A stretch of 64,000 nt of DNA from Pomphorhynchus laevis (taxonomy: Eukaryota > Acanthocephala > Palaeacanthocephala > Echinorhynchida > Pomphorhynchidae): contig WNNJ02000613.1 of the NCBI GenBank assembly GCA_012934845.2, positions 1 to 64,000 of the forward strand. The letters run 5' to 3'. This document shows, piece by piece, positions 49,201 to 61,724 of the stretch. How positions within the stretch are numbered: position 1 is the first letter of the stretch; every line of letters starts with the position of its first letter. A program made the translations under genes and the position numbers. The notes beneath the pieces were generated by a model that saw nothing but the letters and a program-made list of their open reading frames with translations, was not told the origin of the DNA and ran no database searches.

Positions 49201-52200
49201 ATTTTTTGTAGGATAATAAAACTGCACAATAAAGGATCATTCAAACGACTGAGAAGTATAAAAATGATCTAAAGAGCCAGTTTTAAGTTTAATATAAATT
49301 TGCCGCAAAAATTAAGCAATTTTTAGAAAATAGTATTGTTTAAAAGTCAAGCCCACAGCCGCAACGTCATCAAGTTAGCCTGTACAACCGAAAAGTTCTT
49401 CCCTTAATCTTTGACGTTTAAAAGTGATTAATAGTATGAAGATCGTTGATGTTGACCAGTAATTATGGGACAGCAGCTTTCAAAATATTGCCGTACTCTA
49501 TTAAAATCCATGACCGTTGCTATTATGCTTGTTTGATGCAATTTAAATGATACACCTGCTAAAATCATTTGAATAATAAAAACGACACAATGCTGCATAA
49601 TTTAAACACTTGATATTAATTAAGATATTTCAAAAGTAGCAACCTTTAAGTTTACTATAATTTTGCGCTTAAATTAAACAATTTTTGGAAAATGTTATAT
49701 TTTCAAAGACCAGGCAGACCTCAAAATATAAATTAAAATAACTCATAATACTGCTTAGTGCTTATAATAATCATGGAAGTTTAGGCGTTAGAAATAGTAT
49801 GCTGATCGTTAACTGTGCACATTTTTAATAAACAGCAGCTTTTAAGATTTTGGCATATTTCAATGAAAATGCTAGACTGTTGTTATTGCTCTTGTTTAAT
49901 CCAATCTATTTGATACATATGACAAACGTTTGAATATATTTAACGAATGATTTTATGACGCAACAAATAAATTGACTTATATGAATAGAGATGTCTGATA
50001 AGCAAAGTTTTCGAGAATTAAGCAGTTTGAATGGAGCTATTTAGAGAAAATGCTATTTTTCAAAAGTCAAGCAGGCAGCCGAAATACTCATCGAGATAGC
50101 TCATACAACAGATGAGTGAATTCGTTCATATTTGACGTTTATAAGTAAAATAGTATTCTGATCGGTATGTGTTTAGAGTTAACCGACATCAGCTTTCGAC
50201 ATATGCCGTCTTCCATCGAAATCTATGACAATTGTTATCATGCATGTTTTATGCAATCTTAATAAAACAAATGCCAGATTCTTAAAAAGGATAAAAAATA
50301 ACACAATGTCGCATTTCAAAAACTCATGATATTAATAAAGATGGTGTTATAATCAAGTTTAAAGTTTTCTATAATTTTGCCGCTTTATTTTAGCGATCTA
50401 TAAAACTGCGATTATTCAAAACTCAAACAGACAGCTTAAACGTAATCAAGATGACTTATACTACTGATGAGTTATTCTGGTTATCTTTGTCGTCTAGGAT
50501 GGACTCATAGTATGCTGATCGTTAGTGTTGACAAGTTATTAACTTACATCAGCTTTTAACATATTGCCGTATTCTCTTAATATCAATAAGCTTGTTTATC
50601 ATTCATGTTTGATGCAATCTCACCTATAGTTATTCCTAATTCTTAATGGTGAGATAAAATGACACAATGAAGCATCATTATAACGCCTGATATAAATAAA
50701 GATAATCTGGTAAGCAACTTTTATGTTTACAATAATTTTGCCGCTAACATAAAACGATTTATAGGAAATGTTATCTTTATATGTCAAGCAGAGAGCCCAA
50801 TCGTCATCGAGATGAATCATACCACTGATTTAGTCTTCGGACATAATTGAAGTTTAGACGTTACAAATAGTATGCTGATCGTTGACTGTTAACGTTTTTA
50901 TCTACAGCAGCTTTCAACATTTTGACCTGTTTTAATCAAATGCTTGACTGTTGTTATTATGTTTGTTTTATGTAATCTCTGTAATACATATGACAATCTT
51001 TTAAGTAACTTAAGGAATGATACCATGACGCCACAAATAAATTGACATTTGTGAATAGAGATGATCTGATAAGCAAGTTTTTGTTTACGGGTATTTATCA
51101 TTTCGAATTAAGCTATTTAGGGAAAATGCTATTTATCAAAATTTTAGCCGGCAGCCGACACGTCATCGAGATGACTCATACGACAGATTAGTGCTTTTGT
51201 TTATTTTTGTCATCGTGATGCATCATACTACATATGATTGCTTTTGTTTATCTTACGCTGAGAAGTAACGAATAGTATACTGATCGTCTTCGTAGACTTG
51301 TTATTACCTGATATCAACTTAAAAAAATCGCCGTATTTCTTTGAATTTATGAGCATTGTAATCATGCATTTTTGATGCAATCCTTATTTGACAACTGCCA
51401 AGGTATTTCAAAGGATAATAAAATTGCACAGTAAAGAATCATTCAAACGACTGAGAAATATAAAAATGATCTAATAAGCCAGTTTTAAGTTTACTATATA
51501 TTTTCCGCAAAAATTAAGATATTTTTAGAAAATGGTATATTTTAAAAGTCAAGCCCAAGCCGAAACGTCATCATGGTAGCCCTTACAGCAGAAAAGTTTT
51601 TCCGTTCATCTTTGACGTTTTAAAGTGATTAATAGTGTGATGATCGTTATTGTTAACCAGTAATTATGGGACAGTGGCTTTCAAATTATTGCCGTACTCC
51701 ATTAAATTCCATGACCATTGTTATCATCCTTGTTAATGCAAATAGAATGATACACCTGCCAAATTTATTTAAATAATAAAAACAACACAATCCTGCATTA
51801 TTTAAACACTTGATATAAATAAAGATTTTTCCAAAGAGCAATCTTAAAGTTTATATAATTTTGCGTTGAAATTAAACAATTTATAGAAAATGCTATATTT
51901 TCAAAGACCCGGCAGACATCAAAATATAAATTAAAAATACTCCTAATACTGCTTAGTGCTTTCAGTAATCATGGAAGTTTAGGCGTAACAAATAGTATGC
52001 TGATCGCTAACTGTGGAAATTTTTAATAAACCGCAGCTTTTAAGATTTTGGCATATTTCAATGAAAATGCTAGACTGTTGTTATTACGCTTGTTTAATCC
52101 AATCTTAATGATACATATGACAACCTTTTGAATATATTTAACAAATGATCTTATGACGCAACAAATGAATTGACAAATATGAATAGAGATATCTGATATG

Positions 52201-52679
52201 CAAGTTTTTTGTTTACGAGAATTTAGCAGTTTGTTTTGAGAAAATGCAATTTTTTAAAAGTCAAGCAGGCAGCCGAAAATCTCAATCGAGATAGCTCATA
52301 CTACAGATAAGTGATTTCGTTCATCTTTAACGTTTATAAGTAAAATAGTATTCTGATCGTTATGTGTTTAGCAGTTAACCGACATCAGCTTTCGACATAT
52401 GCCGTATACCATCCAAATCTATGACCATTGTTATCATGCATGTTTTATGCAATCTAAATAAAACAAATGCCAGATTCTTAAAAAAGATAAAAAAAATAAC
52501 ACAATGTCGCATTTTAAAAACTCTTGTTATTAATAAAGATGGTCTTATTATCAAGATTTAATTTTTCTATAATTTTGCCGCTAAATTAAAGCGATTTATA
52601 AAACTGCGATTATTCAAACTCAAACAGTCAGCTAAAACGTAATAAAGATGGATCATACTACTGATGAGTTATTCTGGTT
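43283..52679. repeat. Satellite array, about four HOR units, increasingly diverged
   Basis: A monomers recur near 45119, 47457, 49798 and 51997. The first unit is a close copy of 37185-39517; later ones carry many private changes. Near 51205-51215 the half monomer E is missing: monomer D sequence (gtttatttttg) passes directly into the F segment (tcatcgtgatgcatcatac), so this HOR unit has six monomers and is about 150 bp short. No gene is present. Confidence 0.92.
52670..52679. repeat. Target-site duplication of the canonical PLE, left copy
   Basis: The word tattctggtt is present here and at 56025-56034. In the intact satellite it occurs once, followed by atctttgacgtctagg, which is what follows the right copy. 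Confidence 0.85.
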
Positions 52680-52694
52680 TTTTTTTCTGTTGTA

Positions 52695-53449
52695 GGCAAG
52701 CCAGTTGCCTAGAACGTCGACCGCACAGCTAGATATGAAACACGTTAAATCAACGTTCATCAATAATACTTTAAAGAGACGATTGTCAAAGTTAACTTCA
52801 AAGTTTAAGAACAGTATAAAAGTGTACAACAAAACTGGTGCGAGACTTAGTGCATTTTTGAAAGGAAACCAGTTGCAGCATCACAATGTGTAATTTATAC
52901 AATTCCGAGTTCAGATTGTGAGAAGACCTATGTTGGACAAACTAAACAAGGTTTAAAAAAGAGAACGTACCAACATAAGTACAACCTGAAGAAAAGTGAT
53001 ACATCTTCAGCAATATTCAATCATGTTATTGAGACCGGCCACAACATTGATTTTGAAAGCACAGATATTCTACATAAAGAAATACAGTTAGGACGTAGGC
53101 TCGTTTTGGAATCATTGTACATTTCCATCTTTCCTACAATGGAAGGAAATAAATCCAACTGGTCCTTAAAATTCCCTCCACAAGACGTACAAAAAGATGT
53201 AAACTATAAACTAGCTAAACATCGTGATAAGGTTGCCAAAATGAAATCAGATATTGCCGATGGGGCTATAACTTAGTTACATTATTTTTAATGGAATTTT
53301 CTTTTTTGTAATATTTTTCTTCTATTTTTAGATTGAAAAGGACTGCTAAGTACAGTCGAAATATCAAATAAATAAAGTTCTTTTTGTATTCTCGGGGATG
53401 GTTCGCAATAAAAAAAGTTACTTATGACCCGAGAGCAATTCTTAACGAT
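52695..53449 (+). repeat. PLE pseudo-LTR, left copy
   Basis: Aligns to 55272-56025 at an offset of 2577 bp. It holds a 5'-truncated and broken GIY-YIG coding segment (52705 to about 53275), the 3' noncoding part, and the start of the next unit to aacgat. A hairpin, gactg-ctaagta-cagtc followed by gaaat, lies at about 53341-53361, preceded by ttgaaaag. Confidence 0.88.
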
Positions 53450-54250
53450 ATGAACAAACAGTATGGCGACAACTGTAGAGATTATATTTATAAATTAATC
53501 CGATATGAAAATAGAAGAGTTAACATGCAATTATCCATTCAATTTTTGAAAATTTGCCTTGATAATAAGCTACTCCCTGCATGCGCAAAAATCCATTCAG
53601 GCATAATAGGTTTTAACAACTCGGACTTTCAACGAAGTATTTCATCTTCATTGATGCGTTTTGCTATTCGCAACACAAGATGCCGTATTAGTCAACTTAA
53701 TCCATTGATACAAAAGACATGGACAATACTAATAAGATTACTATCTTCGGATGATATCAAATATATGAATAATTACATAAATAAGAAGATAGCAGCTCAT
53801 AAGTTAAAGATACTGGAAAGACGTGAGCACAAGTTAATGAAGTTAGGACTATTTAAGTCTAAATATTATTCTAAAATACCCGTAATAAATTGGTCAACTA
53901 AACCACTAACCATGCATCAACAGCAGATACTCAGTATGGGACCAAATTTTGTACCAAGTAATAAACCTAACGTTCTGGACATACGATGTGACAGTGAAAT
54001 TTCAGCGTCAAATTTACCACTCGAATCTTTTTGTGATATAGCATCATTTGATCTCTTGGCTCGCAACACTAGTTCCAAATGTAAACCGAACCTTAGTAAC
54101 GAACAAATGAATGCCCTCAAAATTCTTAAAAACGACGATGAATTAACAATTTGTCGGTCTGATAAAGGTAAAGCTCTGATCGCTCTTGACACTGAAGACT
54201 ACATAAACTACGGGGAAAAGCTATTAAACAGCGATAAATTTGGGAAATAA
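53384..54250 (+). CDS. Canonical PLE protein, N-terminal part
   Basis: A 288-codon frame. The nominal first codon is TTG and is unlikely to be used. The natural start is probably the ATG at 53398: in the third partial copy near 55975-56024, which has one A fewer in the following A-run, that ATG opens directly into this frame as MVRNKKVTYDP. The protein is the N-terminal region that precedes the RT fingers in Penelope/Poseidon-type PLEs. It includes a helical, basic stretch (RREHKLMKLGLF), a WSTKPL box, LSNEQMNALK, and ITICRSDKGKA-type motifs (here ELTICRSDKGKALIALD), the conserved DKG box. The frame ends where the homologous sequence continues in another frame. Confidence 0.82.
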   Translation: MYSRGWFAIKKVTYDPRAILNDMNKQYGDNCRDYIYKLIRYENRRVNMQLSIQFLKICLDNKLLPACAKIHSGIIGFNNSDFQRSISSSLMRFAIRNTRCRISQLNPLIQKTWTILIRLLSSDDIKYMNNYINKKIAAHKLKILERREHKLMKLGLFKSKYYSKIPVINWSTKPLTMHQQQILSMGPNFVPSNKPNVLDIRCDSEISASNLPLESFCDIASFDLLARNTSSKCKPNLSNEQMNALKILKNDDELTICRSDKGKALIALDTEDYINYGEKLLNSDKFGK

Positions 54251-55854
54251 ATAACGATCCGACAACAAAAAACGAATCAGCATTTAACAAACTATTAATA
54301 CGATTAAAATCTCAAGGTAACTTAGATGAAGCCACATACAAGACGCTAAAATCAGATTACGCCTCGCTTGGATTCCTGTATCTTCTACCTAAGATACACA
54401 AACCGAAGTTGGAAATGAGGCCAGTAATCGCATCATATAAATGTTTTAACCACAAACTGGCGAAATACATTAATAAACTCATTTTACAGAATAAACCAGT
54501 GAGCCATTCCTTTATAAAAAACGGACAAGAGTTTGCAAGCAAAGTAAGAACTCTTAACCCAACCGGATGCTAGTTTGCTACAGCTGACGTAGTCTCGTTA
54601 TTTACAAATATCCCATTACAAGAGGCTATTAATCTAGCAGCACAATTACTTAGCGACAAGTGTAATGAGCCGAAACTACAACGTAAAGATTGGGTTAATT
54701 TGATAGAATGGTGTACATGTAAATCTGCTTTCTATTTCAATAACAATATTTACACACAAATTGATGGTGTGGCTATAGGTTCCCCATTAGGGCCTCCACT
54801 TGCTGATCTCTATATGACAAAATGGGAATGTAATATACACAATAGGGTGCAAAGCTTGAAGCATTGGTATAGGTATGTCGACGATGTTTTCGCCGTGCTT
54901 GATACAGACCCAAAAATAATAGGTCTAGAGGAAATACTTAACAAACATGACAAGGCAATTCAGTGGAAAGTTAATTGTGAAGACATGGAAAATGTAATAA
55001 ATTTCCTAGATGTTAAAGTGTTAAGACGTAATAACATCATCTTAACAGACGTTTTTAAAAAACCGAATATCCCAAATACGCTCACTCCTTGGACCACATA
55101 TATCCCGGAAGGATACAAAATTTCAGCGGCCAGCTCTTTGTTCAGAAGAGCCCTGACGGTATGCAGTAACAGAGAATACAGACACAGAGAGTATAGGAGA
55201 ATAAATTGCATATTAAGGAAATGTCAATATCCGGAATGGGCTATAAAACGGTCTTTTACAATTGCGATAAGGGCAAGCCAGTTGCCTAGAACGTCGACCG
55301 CACAGCTAGATATGAAACACGTTAAATCAACGTTCATCAATAATACTTTAAAGAGACGATTGTCGAAGTTAACTTCAAAGTTTAAGAACAGTATAAAAGT
55401 GTACTACAAAACTGGTGCGAGACTTAGTGGCATTTTTAAAAGGAAACCAGTTGCAGCATCACAATGTGTAATTTATACCATTCCGTGTTCAGATTGTGAG
55501 AAGACCTATGTTGGACAAACTAAACAAGGTTTAAAAAAGAGAACGTACCAACATAAGTACAACCTGAAGAAAAGTGATACATCTTCAGCAATATTCAATC
55601 ATGTTATTGAGACCGGCCACAACATTGATTTTGAAAGCACAGATATTCTACATAAAGAAATACAGTTAGGACGTAGGCTCGTTTTGGAATCATTGTACAT
55701 TTCCATCTTTCCTACAATGGAAGGAAATAAATCCAACTGGTCCTTAAAATTCCCTCCACAAGACGTACAAAAAGATGTAAACCATAAACTAGCTAAACAT
55801 CGTGATAAGGTTGCCAAAATGAAATCAGATATTGCCGATGGGGCTATAACTTAG
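54250..55854 (+). CDS. Canonical PLE protein: reverse transcriptase and C-terminal GIY-YIG endonuclease
   Basis: The frame runs on from the previous segment, with one internal stop; the longest clean part starts at an ATG at 54700. RT motifs in order: LGFLYLLPKIHKPK with RPVIASYKC, ATADVVSLFTNIP (motif A), IDGVAIGSPLGPPLADLYM and YRYVDDVFAV with catalytic YVDD. After the thumb and linker, a Cys-containing stretch leads to the GIY-YIG endonuclease: VIYTIPCSDCEKTYVGQTKQ, then R and H (KKRTYQHK), NHVIETGHNIDF and the closing LESLYIS...GNKSNWSL. The order RT-EN is the classical Penelope arrangement. The protein ends at a TAA or TAG-type stop just before the noncoding part of the pseudo-LTR. Confidence 0.9.
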
Positions 55855-56025
55855 TTACATTATTTTTAATGGAATTTTCTTTTTGTGTAATATTTTTCTT
55901 CTATTTTTAGATTGAAAAGGACTGCTAAGTACAGTCGAAATATCAAAAAAAAAGTTCTTTTTGTATTCTCGGGGATGGTTCGCAATAAAAAAGTTACTTA
56001 TGACCCGAAAGCAATTATCAACGAT
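55272..56025 (+). repeat. PLE pseudo-LTR, right copy
   Basis: Carries an unbroken GIY-YIG segment, the noncoding part and about 80 bp of the next unit's start, ending at acgat against the right target duplication. It differs from the left copy at scattered sites, including an A-run one base shorter near 55987. Confidence 0.88.
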
Positions 56026-56543
56026 ATTCTGGTTATCTTTGACGTCTAGGAGGGACTAATAGTATGCTGATCGTTAGTGTTGACAAGTTTTTAACTAACA
56101 TCAGCTTCTAACATATTGCCGTATTCTCTTAAAATCAATGAGCATGTTTATCGTGCATGTTTGATGCAATCCTACTGATAGTTATGCCAAATTCTTATAA
56201 GTGAGATAAAATGACACAATGAAGCATCATTATAACGCCTGATATAAATAAAGATAATCTGGTAAGCAACTTTTATGTTTACTATAATTTTGCCGCTAAA
56301 ATTAAGCGATTTATAGGAAATGGTATTTTTAAAAGTCAAGCAGAGAGCCAAATCGTCATCGAGATGAATCATACCACTGATTTAGTCTTCGGACATAATT
56401 GAAGTTTAGACGTTACAAATAGTATGCTGATCGTTGACTGTTAACGTTTTTATCTACAGCAGCTTTCAACATTTTGAACTGTTTTAATTAAATGCTAGAC
56501 TGTTGTTATTTTGTTTGTTTTATGTAATCTCTGTAATACATAT
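56025..56543. repeat. Satellite between the PLE and the gypsy fossil
   Basis: Begins with the right target duplication tattctggtt in monomer C, passes through the C-D landmark and stops in monomer D or E at gtaatacatat, where the gypsy sequence starts. The monomer D by-product ORF is present again. No gene is seen. Confidence 0.9.
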
Positions 56544-59500
56544 CTTATTTGCGATTTATTTATTACGGGTTTACAATCGAACGAAATTCGACAACGCATA
56601 CGCGAGACTAATGACATCGACAAAGAGAAAGCTTATCAAGTCGCTCGAATGATTAAAGCAGCTCAAACTCAATCAAACGAATATCGACACACACATTCGA
56701 ATTCACAGTAAATGCCTTAAGGGAAACCAAAGGTTCAAAAGGAAATACTGATATTTCTGAAAGTGAAGAATCTATTGCCGTAGCTCAAAAGCTCAACAAG
56801 AAAAGGTGCTACTTTTGTGGTGGAGTTATGCATACACGAAATCGTTGTCTAGCCCGGGATGCTGAATGTTCATTCTGCTTAATACGTGGACACTACGAAA
56901 AAGTTTGTTGAACTAAGTTGCTTCGATCTCGACGAAAATACAATCGTAGTACTCGACCATACGCGTCCGACTGTGAATCACTTAATATCATATCCTGTCA
57001 AAATGCAAATGGTGATGCATCTAAACTTGACGACATGACGGTACAAGTTCGCGTTGGAACACAACAGCTGGATGCTCTTATCGATACAGGGAGCTCTTCC
57101 AACTTTGTCGATTTATCAGTTATTCGAAAACTAGGTATTCCTACAGAATCTTGTTGTGTTAGGATTTCCATGGCTAATTCATCATTTACATCCGTATGCA
57201 ATGAACGATGCGTATTACCGATATCTTACTGTGACCGAAACTATACTGACATTCAATGCTTCGTCATGCCTCATCTTTGTCGTGATCTCATACTTGGCCT
57301 CCTATTCCTGCGCTTGCATTCAAGTGTTTCCATTCGACTTCGAGGAAATGCTAAGCAAGAAACATTAACCATTGGGCAACTATCGAGCATGGAAATCGAT
57401 ATACCGTCGTTATTTTCAGACGATTTTAAAAACTGGAAACCTGCAGCAATTCCGTCACGGCGACGTAATATCGAAGATCGCCGCTTTATTGCTTCGGAAG
57501 TAAAACGGATGTTGTCCGAAGGCATCATCGAGCGCAGTCACTCACCGTGGCGTGCGCAAGTTCTTATTGTAATCAGAGAAGGACGTCGTCGTCTAGTAGT
57601 AGATTACTCGCAGACCGTAAATAAATTCACGGTCCTCGACGCTTATCCCATGCCCCGAATTGACGACCTGATCGACACAATATCGTCCAATAACGTGTTT
57701 AGCACCCTCGATTTAAAAAGTGCTTACCATCAAGTTCCTTTGCGAGCAAACGAAATATTCTTGACCGCATTCGAGGCAGATGGTCAACTCTATCAATTTC
57801 AGCGTATGCCTTTTGGACTCACGAATGCTGTAGCCACCTTCCAGCGAATAATCAACGAGATCATAGAGAAAGAAAACTTAACCGGCACCTATTCATACCT
57901 CGACGATATCATTGTGTGCGGCAAAACACAGCAAGAACATGATACAAATCTGGCCAAGTTTCGTGAAGTTGCTTCTAGGTAGCGAATAACACTAAATGAA
58001 TCGAAATGTATGATTAATAAAACGATGATCAATATTCTGGGATATCAAGTTAGTAGTGGTATTAAACGGCCTGATCCTAATCCTGTCTCACCTTTGCGAG
58101 AACTGCAGGTACCTCAAAATAAACGTCAACTGCGAAGAATTGTCGGCCTTTTCTCACATTATTCCAAATGGATTCAAAATTTTTCGTCGCAGATTCGTCC
58201 GTTAGCTGAAATCACGATATTTCCTATTACACCTGCAGCAAAGCGCTCATTTGAGATAATTCGTGATCTTATTATTTCAGCTACTCTAACACCCATTGAT
58301 TTCAATAAGACATTTACAGTAGAGACTGACGCATCCCTTTATGCTATCGGTGCTGTATTAACGCAGGATAACAAACCCGTCGCATTTTATTCGCATACAC
58401 TTAGTAAGAGTGTCGTTGGACATTCCGCTATTGAGAAAGAGGCCCTTGCCATCGTTGAAGCATTGCGATGCTGGAGGCACTATTTGTCTGGACGAACTTT
58501 CAATGTTCTAACGGATCAAAGGTCAGTTTTATTCATATTTAACAGGAATCATAAGAGTAAAATTAAAAATGAAAAAGTGCAAAGATGGCGTCTCGATCTA
58601 TCTGAGTTCAAATATTGTATACTTTACCGGCCTGGAAAGTTGAATTATGCGGCCGACTCAATGTCTAGGGATATTTGTGCTTCAAGTTGCGGTTACTTTA
58701 ACAAACAGAAAGATCTCAAGCTTCTTTATGAACTTCACGCTACGCTTTGCCACCTAGGAGTCAATCGTTTGTATCACTTCGTTCAATCGAATCAACTTCC
58801 ATATAGCACTGAAGACGTTCGTTATGTTGTATCTCATTGCGTTACCTGTTCGTTGTTGAAACCAAACTTCTTCAAGCCTCCAAAAACTGCCCTCATCAGA
58901 GCGACACGACCTTTCGAAAGAATTTCACTTGACTTCAAAGGTCCTTTGCCCAGTTCATAAGGCAAGAGATATTTGCTTACAGCCGTCGATGAATATTCTC
59001 GTTATCCCTTTGAATTTGCATGCCGTGATATGTCCGCTCAAACAGTGATAAATTGCCTGCGTGGTATAGTGACAATATTTGGTCCACCTGAATTTGTACA
59101 TTCCGATCGCGGGTCATCCTTCATGTCGAAAGAATTCTCTGATTATCTGGGGAGTATTGGCACGGTAGCAAGTCACTCTTCTCCGTACAATCGTTAGGCA
59201 ACGGACAGATCGAACGCCATAACGGTATATTATGGAGCGCTGTACTTTTGCGGATTAGAGACTACAATCGTCCGGTTGCTGCTTGGGAAACAGTCCTCGC
59301 TGAAAGCCTTCAATCTATTCGAGGACTATTATGCACCTCAACTGGCTCGACACCTCATGATCGAATCTTCAACTTCTCTAGACGCCCATTAATAAAAATC
59401 AATTTACCAGAATAGCTCCGTCGTCCCGGATCTGTATTCGTGCGAAACTTCTACAAACACGACAAATACGACGATAAATTGCACATAGCTTAACTGATAA

Positions 59501-60023
59501 ACGCGAATCCGAACACGGCTCATATCGAACTTCCACCTGGGAAAGAAGCAAATATTTCTACTCGACACCTATCTCATTATCCTTCAGAAACCTCCATTTA
59601 CAAGGATCCAGATAGTTCGGATATTCGTAGTTCGAGATTGTCAAGAGACGGAGATGACGACTGTCAAGTTAGCCTCGACAGGAACCAGCCAGACTATGAA
59701 GATGATAACAATAACGGAAAGCAATATGATGCCACTGACAATATTGATATGAACTTGAAGTCAAAGAGGACATCAATTCCTGAGGCAAACCATCATCCCG
59801 TGACAACTAGAGAATTCTACCGACGAAGTACAAGAAGTCGAAGAAGTCCTGCATACTTGCAAAACTACCACATAGGATGAATGTGGTATCACATTTAATT
59901 ACTTTATCATTTATATTTAACTTTACCTACTATTTATAGATTCGTGAATAAAAGCCATTTATTCTCTCTGGTTAAATGAAAGATTAAATGAGCCATTTAT
60001 TCTCTCTGGTTAAATCATTTACC
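56544..60023 (+). mobile_element. Ty3/gypsy LTR retrotransposon fossil, 5'-truncated
   Basis: Plus-strand remains of a gypsy-type element. Parts in order: the end of gag with two CCHC zinc knuckles (about 56.8-56.9 kb), protease with an LIDTGSS active-site box (about 57.1 kb), reverse transcriptase with a YLDD core (about 57.5-58.0 kb), RNase H (about 58.3-58.7 kb), integrase with the HHCC finger and part of the core (about 58.7-59.3 kb), a basic C-terminal stretch, and about 140 bp of 3' noncoding sequence that may be part of an LTR. The 5' LTR and the start of gag are missing. The coding region is broken in at least five places, so it is a fossil of moderate age. About 125 bp of satellite are missing at the junctions and no target duplication is visible. 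The pol order RT-RNaseH-IN supports gypsy over copia. Confidence 0.9.
59948..60023 (+). repeat. Short tandem repeat at the 3' edge of the gypsy fossil
   Basis: The word gccatttattctctctggtt is present twice, about 40 bp apart, before the satellite resumes at ttagggaaaatgc. It may be an LTR-internal duplication or a junction feature. Confidence 0.7.
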
Positions 60024-61724
60024 TTAGGGAAAATGCTATTTTTTTTAAATTTTAGCCGGCAGCCGACACATCATCGAGATGACTCATACGACAGATTAGT
60101 GCTTTTGTTCATTTTTGACGCTTAGAAGTAACAAATAGTAATCTGATCAATAAGGGCTAACAAGTTTTTGCCCGACGGCAGATTTTGACCGGTTTCAATG
60201 AAATGCTGGACTGTTTTTATTATGATTGTTTAATGCAATCTCGATGATACACGTCATCAAGATGCATCATACAACATATGATTGGTTTTGTTTATCTGTG
60301 ACGCTGAGAAGTAACGAATAGTATTGTGATCGTTTTGGTAGACTAGTCATTACCAGATAGCAGCTTTAAAAAATTGCCGTATTCAATTGAATTTATGACC
60401 ATTAAATCATGAATGTTTGATGCAATCTAAATTTGCAACTGCCAAGGTATTTTAAGGGATAAAAAAATTGCACAATAATGGATCATTCAAACGAGTGAGA
60501 TATATAAAAATGATCGAATTAGCCAGTTTTAAGTTTACTATATATTTTCCGCAAAAATTAAGATATTTTTAGAAAATGGTATATTTTAAAAGTCAAGCCC
60601 AAGCCGAAACGTCATCATGGTAGCCCTTACAGCAGAAAAGTTTTTCCGTTCATCTTTGACGTTTTAAAGTGATTAATAGTGTGATGATCGTTATGGTTAA
60701 CCAGTAATTATGGGACAGTGGCTTTCAAATTATTGCCGTACTCCATTAAATTCCATGACCATTGTTATCATCCTTGTTTAATGCAATTAGAATGATACAC
60801 CTGCCAAATTTATTTAAATAATAAAAACAACACAATCCTGCATTATTTAAACACTTGATATAAATAAAGATTTTTCCAAAGAGCAATCTTAAAGTTTATA
60901 TAATTTTGCGTTGAAATTAAACAATTTATAGAAAATGCTATATTTTCAAAGACCCGGCAGACATCAAAATATAAATTAAAAATACTCCTAATACTGCTTA
61001 GTGCTTTCAGTAATCATGGAAGTTTAGGCGTAACAAATAGTATGCTGATCGCTAACTGTGGAAATTTTTAATAAACCGCAGCTTTTAAGATTTTGGCATA
61101 TTTCAATGAAAATGCTAGACTGTTGTTATTACGCTTGTTTAATCCAATCTTAATGATACATATGACAACCTTTTGAATATATTTAACAAATGATCTTATG
61201 ACGCAACAAATGAATTGACAAATATGAATAGAGATGTCTGATATGCAAGTTTTTTGTTTACGAGAATTTAGCAGTTTGTTTTGAGAAAATGCAATTTTTT
61301 AAAAGTCAAGCAGGCAGCCGAAAATCTCAATCGAGATAGCTCATATTACAGATAAGTGATTTCGTTCATCTTTAACGTTTATAAGTAAAATAGTATTCTG
61401 ATCGTTATGTGTTTAGCAGTTAACCGACATCAGCTTTCGACATATGCCGTATACCATCCAAATCTATGACCATTGTTATCATGCATGTTTTATGCAATCT
61501 AAATAAAACAAATGCCAGATTCTTAAAAAAGATAAAAAAAATAACACAATGTCGCATTTTAAAAACTCTTGTTATTAATAAAGATGGTCTTATTATCAAG
61601 ATTTAATTTTTCTATAATTTTGCCGCTAAATTAAAGCGATTTATAAAACTGCGATTATTCAAACTCAAACAGTCAGCTAAAACGTAATAAAGATGGATCA
61701 TACTACTGATGAGTTATTCTGGTT
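60024..61724. repeat. Satellite between the gypsy fossil and the second canonical PLE
   Basis: The normal monomer series E, F, G, A, B, C, with the A anchor near 61042. From 60524 onward it is a near copy of 51478-52679, so it is part of the segmental duplication. No gene is seen. Confidence 0.92.

Larger units (their letters stand above)
51478..54954. repeat. Segmental duplication, left copy
   Basis: Satellite plus the first two thirds of the canonical PLE recur at 60524-64000 with an offset of 9045-9046 bp and only scattered differences. The left edge is sharp: before agccagttttaagtttac the two loci are ordinary diverged monomers, and after it they share rare variants such as tatattttccgcaaaaatt. 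The right edge of the second copy lies beyond the window. Confidence 0.9.
52680..56024 (+). mobile_element. Canonical Penelope-like element with direct terminal repeats
   Basis: A plus-strand PLE of about 3.35 kb. Two direct terminal repeats (52695-53449 and 55272-56025) contain the end of the coding region with the GIY-YIG domain, the 3' noncoding part and the first bases of the 5' coding region. Between them lie the RT coding sequences. This partially tandem form, a 5'-truncated unit followed by a full one, is the usual PLE pseudo-LTR arrangement. The unit sits between 10-bp target duplications. Its reading frame has about two or three interruptions, so it is not active as it stands. The same interruptions are seen in the copy at 61.7-64.0 kb. 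Confidence 0.9.
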
